This document shows, in pieces, positions 44,526 through 52,046 of a stretch of 64,000 bases of DNA (positions within the stretch are counted from its first letter, which is position 1; each line of letters begins with the position of its first letter). Source of the DNA: Streptomyces aidingensis. GTDB taxonomy: Bacteria; Actinomycetota; Actinomycetes; Streptomycetales; Streptomycetaceae. The stretch lies in the NCBI RefSeq assembly GCF_900112355.1, contig NZ_FOLM01000015.1, positions 1 through 64,000 of the forward strand, written 5' to 3'. The notes below the pieces were generated by a model. It ran no database searches and was not told the DNA's origin. It was given only the letters and a program-made list of their open reading frames with translations. A program made the translations under genes and the position numbers.

Positions 44526-44619
44526 TGCTCTCCGATTGTCGTACGATACGCGAATCGCGGTACTCTGTGAGTTGCCGTAGAAGAACGCCGATGCTGTGTG
44601 TTGGGTCAGAGGGGGCGGG
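44526..44619. promoter_or_regulatory. Divergent control region between the pPIWI-RE operon and the caspase-helicase
   Basis: Only 94 bp separate the two starts. It contains TCGTACGA (a palindrome) followed by CGCGAATCGCG (near-palindromic), which could bind a shared regulator. Overlapping divergent promoters are expected here; I cannot place exact boxes. Confidence 0.4.
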
Positions 44620-47600
44620 ATGAGGTTTCGCGGACTCTTTGTCGGTATCGACTCCTATGAGTCGGCCTTTACGCGCTTACGCTTTGCAAAGCGCGATGCC
44701 ACCGTACTCGGCGCCCTGTTCAAGGATAATCTCGAAGGGGAGTCGACTCTGCTTCTCGATGGTGACGCCACCAAGGAGCGGTTCGTGGCAGAAATGCACC
44801 ACCTGGCGGAGGCGAGTACCGACGAGGACTTCGTCGTGATCACTTTTTCCGGGCACGGTATGCCCGGTGGATCCCTTGCCGCGTATGGTATTCTTCCGGA
44901 GGACTCGGGTGAACACTCGCTGTCGCTTGACGAACTTGTACAACTGGCGCGTAAAATTCGGGCGCGCTCCCTCCTCCTGGTGCTGGATTGCTGTTTTTCG
45001 GGGCGCACTGCTGACCGGGCTCTGGGAATTTCGCAGGCTGATTGCACGAGCCGCAACGGCTCCGTCTCGGTGACGAGAAGGCTCGATGCACTTCGCAGGT
45101 ACGGACATGTGGTCATTGCCGCTTGCGACCAGGACCAGGAAGCCTTCGAGGACCCGCGTGTCCGTCATGGCCTGCTCAGCCATTACCTGATCAAGGGACT
45201 GCTCGGGGAGCCTGATGCCGTCGACGACGGCAAGGTGTACATGCTCAAGCTGGCTCACTATGTGTCGAAGAGTGTCAGCTCCCACGGACAGCACCGGCTC
45301 AAGAAGACCCAGGACCCGGTTCTGAGCGGCAGCGTCTCGAATTTCTCCCTGGACATCTTCAAACAGGGTTCGCACTATCTGGCCACGGCCGACGCCACCC
45401 GGCCAAAGCCCGTGACCGCGGAGTTCACATCGCTCGAGCCCTACGGGATTCCGTCCCCGGTTCTGGATGTGTGGCGGAGCCGTATCACAAAACTCAACGG
45501 GCTGCAGGTGGCCGCCGTCAACGAGGGCGCCCTGCTGGAAGGCATGAACGTTCTGGTCAGCGCGCCGACATCGACAGGGAAGACCATGGTGGGGGAGCTG
45601 AGCGCTCTGCGAGCCGTGACGCTGGGGAGGAAGGCGGTGTTCCTGCTTCCCACCCGTGCCCTGGTCCATGAGCAGTATGAGAACTTCCGGCTCGACTATG
45701 AGCCCCTCGGGATCAGGACGATCCGTGCCACGGGCGAACTGCGCGACCACATGCCGAGGTTGATCAGTGGCGAGTTCGACCTCGCCGTCCTCACCTATGA
45801 GAAGTTCGTCGGCCTGTTGCCCAGGAGCCCGGGTCTGCTGAACGTGGGCGTCCTGGTCATCGACGAGATCCACTCCCTCACGCTGCCTGAGCGCGGTCCG
45901 CTGCTGGAGACTCTGCTCACCTGGCTGCGGGTGCGGGAAGGTCTCACCGATACGCCTCAGATCGTGGGTCTGTCCGCGGTGCTCGGCGAACCCGGCGAGC
46001 TCGCCCGGTGGCTCGGTGCGAACCTCGTGACGGGTGCCCGTCGAGACGTCCCCCTGCTCGAAGGCGTGATGTGCCCGGACGGCCGCTACCGTTATGCGGA
46101 TCGACAGGGCGGCGAGTCCGCCGAACTGCTCCTTGGGCCCGAGGGTGCTGCCGGGCCCGACGCCCTCGGCCCCACAGGCGACGACGGACCGGTGACGCGG
46201 CTGGTGAGCAGGCTGGTCGCGGAGGGACAGCAGGTCATCGTCTTCCGGTCCACCCGCCACCGGGCCCGTGACCTCGCCACTCGGCTCGCCGAGAGGCTCG
46301 CCCTGCCTCCCGCCCACACCCCCCTCGCAGCCTTGTCCGGCGGGGACGGCGGCCGGACGACGGAGCTGCTGCGCGCCTGCCTGAGGCGCGGGGTGGCGTT
46401 CCACATCGCAGACCTGACCAACGAGGAACGGCTTCTGCTGGAGGAGTCCTTCGGGAGCCCGGAGAGCGAGGTTCGTGTCCTTGTGGCCACGACAACCTTG
46501 GCCCAGGGCGTCAATCTTCCCGCTGATTCCGTTGTCATCGGCGATCTGGATCAACCCTCGGCGGACGGCCGGCCGTACTCCGTCTCCGAGTACAAGAACA
46601 TGGCCGGCCGGGCCGGGCGCACCGGCCGTGGGAGGAAACAGGGGCGAGCCATCATCCTGGGCCGCGGCAGTGCCGACGCCGAACAGAAGTGGCAGCGGTA
46701 CATCCGGGGTAAGCCGGAACCCGTGCGGTCGGTGCTGCTCCAGCCGGCCACCGACATCCGTGCGGTGATCCTCGCCGGTCTGGCCGAACCCGCTGCCCTC
46801 ACGCGCCGTCGCTCGGGCCCGGACGTGGAGCGCTTTCTGGCGGCCACCTTCGCCGCACACCAGTCCCGAAGCCGCGGCGGAGTCCATCCCTTCCCGAGGG
46901 CGGACGTCCGGCGGCTGGTGGACGAACTGGTCACCGGCGGCTTCCTTCACGGGACGCCCACCGGAACGGAGGAATTGCCGCACGGGCTCGCTCTGACGGA
47001 CCTGGGCAGGCTCACGGTCCATAGCGGCCTCACCGTCGACTCCGTCACCGCGGTGGCGCAGGCGCTGGAGTCCGTACCCAGCGACCGGATCAACTTCGCC
47101 ACGCTGATCTGTGCCGCGCAGCTCACATCCGAGTTGGACGACGTCCGGTTTCAGCGGCACCCGCGTGCCCCGCACAAGGAACACAACCGGTTCGCCGGAG
47201 AACTGAGAAGACGCGGGACTGCCAAAGAGGTGCTTTCCAGGCTTCTCGGCGCGCGCTCCAGGGACGGCATCAGCATCGGCCGGGCGCGCAGAAGTTACGC
47301 CTGCCTGATGTGGACAGAGGGAATGGGGCTTGCCGATATCGAACGGGCGATCGCAGACCCGGAGAAGATCACGAGGCGTGAGATCCCCGGTCCGGTCCAG
47401 CAAGCGGTGCAGCGAGCCGCCGACGTGATCCGGACGGTCATCGAGATCGCCCTCCATGTCCAGCCGGCCGCCGAGCTGGGCAGTCTGCCGGACGTCCTGC
47501 CTCATCAGCTCGAACTCGGCATCGTCGCCGGCCTGGTCCCCATCGCCTGGCATGCGGAGATCCCACTCCACCGGCCCGTGTACCTCGCTCTGGCCCGGGA

Positions 47601-47769
47601 AGGACTGGCCTCGCCCGAGGCCATCCTCAAGGCCGATCCGCATCTGCTGCTCGACTGTGTCGGCGGCGATCCCGAGCGTCGACGGGTGGTGCAGGAGGCC
47701 GCGGTGGCCGCGTGCGGAGGAGCCGGAGCGGGCGGCTCCAGGGCTCCGTTCCCGTCCGCGACCGGCTGA
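44620..47769 (+). CDS. Caspase-like protease fused to a Ski2-like SF2 helicase
   Basis: A 1049-aa fusion. Residues 1-260 are a caspase/metacaspase (C14) domain: GLFVGIDSYES, VVITFSGHGMPGG with catalytic His79, and LLLVLDCCFSGRTADR with catalytic Cys125. Residues 290-1049 are an SF2 helicase of the Ski2/Hel308 kind: LNGLQVAAVNEGALLEGMNV, Walker A SAPTSTGKTMVGEL (about 315-322), motif II VLVIDEIHSL (about 415), motif III VGLSAVLGEP, and motif VI NMAGRAGRTGRGRKQG. A helicase sensor with a suicide protease is the likely design. ATG 44620 follows AGAGGGGGCGGG; an upstream ATG at 44596 lacks such a site. It is divergent from the pPIWI-RE operon. Confidence 0.88.
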   Translation: MRFRGLFVGIDSYESAFTRLRFAKRDATVLGALFKDNLEGESTLLLDGDATKERFVAEMHHLAEASTDEDFVVITFSGHGMPGGSLAAYGILPEDSGEHSLSLDELVQLARKIRARSLLLVLDCCFSGRTADRALGISQADCTSRNGSVSVTRRLDALRRYGHVVIAACDQDQEAFEDPRVRHGLLSHYLIKGLLGEPDAVDDGKVYMLKLAHYVSKSVSSHGQHRLKKTQDPVLSGSVSNFSLDIFKQGSHYLATADATRPKPVTAEFTSLEPYGIPSPVLDVWRSRITKLNGLQVAAVNEGALLEGMNVLVSAPTSTGKTMVGELSALRAVTLGRKAVFLLPTRALVHEQYENFRLDYEPLGIRTIRATGELRDHMPRLISGEFDLAVLTYEKFVGLLPRSPGLLNVGVLVIDEIHSLTLPERGPLLETLLTWLRVREGLTDTPQIVGLSAVLGEPGELARWLGANLVTGARRDVPLLEGVMCPDGRYRYADRQGGESAELLLGPEGAAGPDALGPTGDDGPVTRLVSRLVAEGQQVIVFRSTRHRARDLATRLAERLALPPAHTPLAALSGGDGGRTTELLRACLRRGVAFHIADLTNEERLLLEESFGSPESEVRVLVATTTLAQGVNLPADSVVIGDLDQPSADGRPYSVSEYKNMAGRAGRTGRGRKQGRAIILGRGSADAEQKWQRYIRGKPEPVRSVLLQPATDIRAVILAGLAEPAALTRRRSGPDVERFLAATFAAHQSRSRGGVHPFPRADVRRLVDELVTGGFLHGTPTGTEELPHGLALTDLGRLTVHSGLTVDSVTAVAQALESVPSDRINFATLICAAQLTSELDDVRFQRHPRAPHKEHNRFAGELRRRGTAKEVLSRLLGARSRDGISIGRARRSYACLMWTEGMGLADIERAIADPEKITRREIPGPVQQAVQRAADVIRTVIEIALHVQPAAELGSLPDVLPHQLELGIVAGLVPIAWHAEIPLHRPVYLALAREGLASPEAILKADPHLLLDCVGGDPERRRVVQEAAVAACGGAGAGGSRAPFPSATG

Positions 47770-48345
47770 TCTCCGGTACGGTACGGGTCGGCGTTCGTGC
47801 GGAACCCCTTCCCGCCGGCGGCCGGATCTGTCCGGTGCCTGGATGTGCGCGGACGGGTCACGGTCCGCGCGGCCACCGGTGGCTGTCACCGGGGCCGTCC
47901 GGCCGTCGGGCAGGTCGGAACGCCTCGCTGTAACCGCCACCGCTTCTTCCGCAAGGCGTTCAAGTACCGCGTCCACCCGCCGGCGGGCGCTGCGCGGGTC
48001 ACGGTCGAGCTGCGCGGCGATGCCGTTCAGCCGTTGTCCGAACCGTCCGGCAGCAGAACCTTCCAGGGCCAGCGCCTGCCTGCCGAGCGTGGTCATGCCC
48101 GGGGGCAGCTCGCCGGTCAGTTCCAGCAGGAAGCTTCTGATCCTGGCGCGCGTCACCGCCGCTCCCTCATCCTTGGCGACACCGGCGACCTGGCGGAGAG
48201 CGTCACCCGCACGGCTCAGGGCCCGGGGATCGTCGATCCCGAAGCCCTTGCGAAGATTCCTGAGTGCGGCCAGCACCTCCGCCGGGGTCACCTCCGGGAC
48301 CGGTGCGGGAGAATGCCGGGTTGCCTCAGGAGGCCAGACGGACAC
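47770..48345 (-). pseudogene. Helical-domain gene truncated at the caspase-helicase junction
   Basis: From GTG 48345 (overlapping the NB-ARC stop) the frame gives a Streptomyces-type helical domain: LAALRNLRKGFGIDDPRALS, RIRSFLLELTGELPPGMTTL and LNGIAAQLDRDPRSARRRVD. Similar domains precede longer C-terminal parts in other Streptomyces proteins. After about 48000 the sequence becomes low-complexity. The frame has no stop until 44677, deep inside the opposite-strand helicase. The 3' end was probably lost when the caspase-helicase block arrived. It could still be translated as a read-through product. Confidence 0.5.
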
Positions 48346-50530
48346 GCGCTTCCCCGAGCATCATCGGTTCGAGTCCGCCGTACAGGGCATCGGCGCGCTT
48401 CCACAGCTCGGCCGCCCTGTCACGGTGGCCCGCTGCCTGCTGAATGTTGCCGAGCCCGGTCAGCGAACGGGCCTTCTCGTAACGGCTGGCGCACCCGTCG
48501 GCCAGGGCCAGGGCCTCCTCGTAACAGGCGCGGGCGGCATCATGGTCGCCGGAACGGAAATGCGCCCACGCGGCGCAGTTCACCGCCATCACGGCATCCA
48601 GATCCAGCCCCAGGGCGTGGAATTCCGCACGGGCCTGCTGAGCGTGCCGGACAGCGGCAGGGCAGAGTTCCAGCTCGGCTTCCAGCAGAGCGATACCGCG
48701 GAGGGTTATGGCGGCATTGCGCGTGTTCCCCAGACGCCGGTAGTACATCAGCGCCCTGCGCAGACCGTCCATGGACTTCACGTAGTCGCCCAGGTAGAGC
48801 TCGGTCCAGGCAAGGCTGGAGAGGGCGTTGACCACACCGTGATCGTCGTCCAGCTCCTGGTAGAGGGCCAAAGACTGCTTGAAGTAGCCGACGGCCACGG
48901 TCAAATCACCCCGGTCCGAGTGAGCAACACCGAGATTGTGCAGACTGATGGCAAGCCATGCACGAGTGCCTCCCGCTCGGGCGCATTCAACGGCCCGCAG
49001 ATGGGTCTCGATCCAAGGTCCCCACCGTTTCGTGAGAAAGAAGAAATCTCGCAGCGCGAAGGCCAACTGCCAGCACAGGGAGTGAAGACCGATGTCTGCG
49101 GCCGTATGGCAGAGTGCGACGAGGCTGCGCCACTCCGATTCGAGCCATGAGAGCCCCGCAATCCGGTTGTCGAACGGAAGGGCCTTTACAGGGAAGTCGT
49201 CGAGAACAACGGGCGGCCGGTACCGCTGCGGGGTGAGCAGCTTGTCCGCGGCTACGGCGAGGCGGAGGCCGTGGTCGAGCAGACGCCGGGTGGCGGCCTG
49301 CTGCTCCGCGATGCTGATCTGCGGGAGGATGACGAGCCCGGCGAACTGACGCACAAGACTGTGCACCGTGATGCGATGGGACGACTCGTGGGACACGAGG
49401 TGCACATCCGCGAGGCCATCGACGAGCAGGGCGGCGCGAGCCAGGGTCACGTTCGCCAGGGCGGCGACGCTGTGGAGATCGATACCCGGCCCGGGATAGA
49501 GCGCCAGCAGCGCGAGGACGCGACGCTGCTCCGTACTCAGGGCGTCGCATGACACCGTCAGGGCGGCGGTGACACTGCGGTCTCCGTCGTCGAGCAGTTC
49601 GAGCCGGTGGGCTTCGTGCGACAGCCTCGCTTCGAGTTCTTCCACGGTCAGCACCGGCCCGTTGCGCAGTCGAGCAGCAGCGATCCGCACCGCCAGCGGC
49701 AGCCGGCCGCAATGGTCCACCACCGCCCGGACGCTATGGTCCGCGGCGCGCGCAGCTTGCTCCCCTCCGATCGTTCGGAACAGTGCGTCGGCCTCCGCGT
49801 CCTTCATGACGCCGATGGTCAGGCGGGCCGCGTCGTCGAGAGCGCTCAGGCGTTTCCGACTGGTGACGATGACCTTGCAGCCGGGCTCAGTCGACAGCAG
49901 CGGAACGACGTCCGCCGAGCTGAGGACATTGTCGAGGACGAGCAGCAGGCGTTTGCCGGCAATCTGACTTCGCCAGAGACTGGCCATCGCGTCCGACCGG
50001 GGCGGGATCTTCTTCTCGGGCACGTCGAGCAGCCTGAGTAGCGAGAGGAGAATATCCTCCACTCCGCCGGACGACTCGTGCCCGGCGTCGAAGAACAGGC
50101 ATCCGTCGGAGAAATGAGCCGCCGCCTTCCAGGCCCCTTGGAGTGCCAAGGCGGTCTTGCCGGATCCGGGCATACCACTGAGCACGCAGAGAGGGCCGCT
50201 GGACTCATCGGTGAGGAATGTGACGAGGCGGTCGAGTTGTGCCGAGCGTCCGGAAAAGTGGGAGGGAGGAACTGGAAGTCCGCAGGAAGCCTTCATGTCG
50301 CTGATCTCTTTCCCCGTTGTCGTTCCTTCGTCGATCAGTGCCACTAATTCCTCATATGACTCCAGCGCCAGGGCGCATGCTTCGGCGAATCTGCGGGATG
50401 CCGGGATCACCCCTCTCTCCACCTTGCTCACATAACCGCTGCTGTAGCCGATCGACCGGGAGAACTCATTCAGTCTGAATCCCTTCTCTTTACGTCTCCT
50501 GCGGAGTTCATCACCGAAACAGCGGACCAT
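48326..50530 (-). CDS. HTH-NB-ARC-TPR (STAND) regulator
   Basis: A 734-aa protein. Residues 1-60 are an XRE HTH (GDELRRRRKEKGFRLNEFSR then IGYSSGYVSKVERG). Residues 100-350 are an NB-ARC ATPase: FSGRSAQLDRLVTFL, Walker A VLSGMPGSGKTALALQG, Walker B GKRLLLVLDNV, VIVTSRKRLSALD and GRLPLAVRIAAARLRNG. The rest is TPR (LAISLHNLGVAHSDRGDLTV, YQELDDDHGVVNALSSLAWT). STAND proteins oligomerise when they bind a signal and activate transcription or defence. ATG 50530 follows GGGAG; the frame upstream lacks a good site. Confidence 0.85.
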   Translation of the reverse strand: MVRCFGDELRRRRKEKGFRLNEFSRSIGYSSGYVSKVERGVIPASRRFAEACALALESYEELVALIDEGTTTGKEISDMKASCGLPVPPSHFSGRSAQLDRLVTFLTDESSGPLCVLSGMPGSGKTALALQGAWKAAAHFSDGCLFFDAGHESSGGVEDILLSLLRLLDVPEKKIPPRSDAMASLWRSQIAGKRLLLVLDNVLSSADVVPLLSTEPGCKVIVTSRKRLSALDDAARLTIGVMKDAEADALFRTIGGEQAARAADHSVRAVVDHCGRLPLAVRIAAARLRNGPVLTVEELEARLSHEAHRLELLDDGDRSVTAALTVSCDALSTEQRRVLALLALYPGPGIDLHSVAALANVTLARAALLVDGLADVHLVSHESSHRITVHSLVRQFAGLVILPQISIAEQQAATRRLLDHGLRLAVAADKLLTPQRYRPPVVLDDFPVKALPFDNRIAGLSWLESEWRSLVALCHTAADIGLHSLCWQLAFALRDFFFLTKRWGPWIETHLRAVECARAGGTRAWLAISLHNLGVAHSDRGDLTVAVGYFKQSLALYQELDDDHGVVNALSSLAWTELYLGDYVKSMDGLRRALMYYRRLGNTRNAAITLRGIALLEAELELCPAAVRHAQQARAEFHALGLDLDAVMAVNCAAWAHFRSGDHDAARACYEEALALADGCASRYEKARSLTGLGNIQQAAGHRDRAAELWKRADALYGGLEPMMLGEARVRLAS

Positions 50531-50974
50531 TCTTGGTGACTCCCATTCTGAGGCGCAATCTGACGGAAGTGAGAGATGTGGCAACTGGACTGGGTCGGAG
50601 ATGACGTGGCTCGGTCCTGACGCGGATAAGCGTCCCACAAGTGGAGCCGGGATGTGAGGTTTTCCCTGTTTCCAAATGAGGTTGGAAACAGGAAACGGGA
50701 GGAGCTATTCGAGTCTCTGTTCGGGAACCTTCAAGCGACGGCGCACCTACCGGTCGGCCGGACCGTGGGGTCGTCCGGGGTACGGTCGGATGTGTGTTCC
50801 TGTGTCGCACGGCGTGCAGAGAGCGGCTTGTCGGACCATCCGCGGAGGTCATGGGGGCCGATTAGGATGCAGAGCCGGGGTCGTCCCGGCAAGGCGTCCA
50901 CCGCGGTGGACGCTCCCGGCGGCTCACTGAGTAGCCTGCGTTCATCGGCCGCTTCGACGACTGGAGGTACCCCT
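50531..50974. other. Divergent intergenic region with a hairpin
   Basis: It separates the NB-ARC gene (minus) from the NERD gene (plus). A perfect inverted repeat lies at 50665-50692 (CCTGTTTCCAA and TTGGAAACAGG, loop ATGAGG). Open frames here have no family signal or ribosome site. It should carry both promoters. Confidence 0.5.
50665..50692. promoter_or_regulatory. Perfect 11-bp inverted repeat
   Basis: CCTGTTTCCAA and TTGGAAACAGG around a six-base loop, in an AT-richer stretch 135 bp upstream of the NB-ARC start. It could be an operator for that HTH protein or another regulator, or a terminator hairpin. No T run follows. Confidence 0.4.
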
Positions 50975-51933
50975 GTGACGCCCGTAGCGCGGTCCTCCGT
51001 GCCCAAGCCCGGACCGCCGCCGCGCAAGGAGCGCTGGTTCCAGCCCGCCGTTCCGGCTACCGATGGGAGCAGGAGGGCCTGGACCACATCCGGCGGCTGA
51101 TGCCGCAGGCAGAGCCCTACCGTGCCTGGGGGACGTTCCAGTTCACCGGTGCCTCCGGGCGCGTCAACGAGTGCGACCCGCTCATCATCGTTCCGGGCGG
51201 CCTTTACCTGCTGGAACTCAAGGGGCATCCCGGACGCCTGGTGAACCACGGAGACACCTGGCAGTTCCACGGCGACCGGGTGCGCACCCTGAAGAACCCC
51301 CTGCACCTCACGGACCTGAAGACGAAGGAGTTCAAGAGCCGGCTGGAGCGCGCGGCCCGAGCCACCGGCAAGGACCCGCGCCGGGTGCCGTTCATCAAGC
51401 CGGCCGTCTTCCTGCACGACCCGACGCTGCGGAGCGAGCAGGGCGAGTTCCGGAGGCCGGGTATCTTCGGGCTCAACGACGGCGGAAGCGGGCTGCCGCG
51501 GATCTGGGACGATCTGCTCGGCCTGCCGCCGGAACGGGAAGGTTGGCGCATCACTCCTCAGACCGGTCAGCTCGTCGAAGCACTGATGAAGCACATCGGC
51601 ATCAGTCATTCCACGGCGCACCTGCGGTACGGGGACGACTGGAGACTGCAGCCGGGTGTCCTGGACGCGGGCCCCGGCTGGGAGGACCGGCTCGCCTTCC
51701 GCGACGACGGCCTGGTGCAGGAGCGTGGCCGGGTACGTATCTATCTGGCCGGCGAGGCGGCATCCGAACAGCAGCGGCTGAAGGTGGACCGCGCCGCGCG
51801 GCGACGGCGGCGATCTCTCTTACCTTACACACGAGGGCGTCGGTCGGTTTGGTACCGAGCGGCCGCGAGGTCGGCTGTCGCGATCCGATCACAACCGGTA
51901 CTCGCGGGCCGGCACGGTACTCCTGGCCAGTAG
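50975..51933 (+). pseudogene. PglW-like NERD-domain gene, frameshifted and truncated
   Basis: GTG 50975 follows GGAGG and reads VTPVARSSVPKPGPPPRKER. Near 51060 the frame must shift (one base missing) to continue as YRWEQEGLDHIRRLMPQAEP and AWGTFQFTG. The NERD nuclease-like domain follows: NECDPLIIVPGGLYLLELKG, WQFHGDRVRTLKNPLHLTDL and KDPRRVPFIKPAVFLHDP. This is the N-terminus of BREX type 2 PglW-like NERD-kinases. After YLAGEAASEQQRLKVDRAAR the kinase domain, which should start here, is absent; the end is arginine-rich debris. An alternative start in frame is ATG 51100. Confidence 0.7.
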
Positions 51934-52046
51934 GGTGATGGGTTGTCTCCACCGGAATGTGCGGACTTGCCCGTCCGGCCCGGTGCCGAGGCAGGGGGAG
52001 CGCCGGGTACGGCGCCGTCAGTCGGGCGAGGGAGGCCGTCGGCACC

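Noticed and set aside
34670-47769. CRISPR array linked to the PIWI and Cas4-like genes
   Set aside because: No regularly spaced direct repeats are present in this block.
44677-48345. A 1222-aa open frame antisense to the caspase-helicase
   Set aside because: The opposite strand has all caspase and helicase motifs. The minus frame is low-complexity (Gly, Arg, Pro, Gln-rich) past about 48000, so only its first part is kept.
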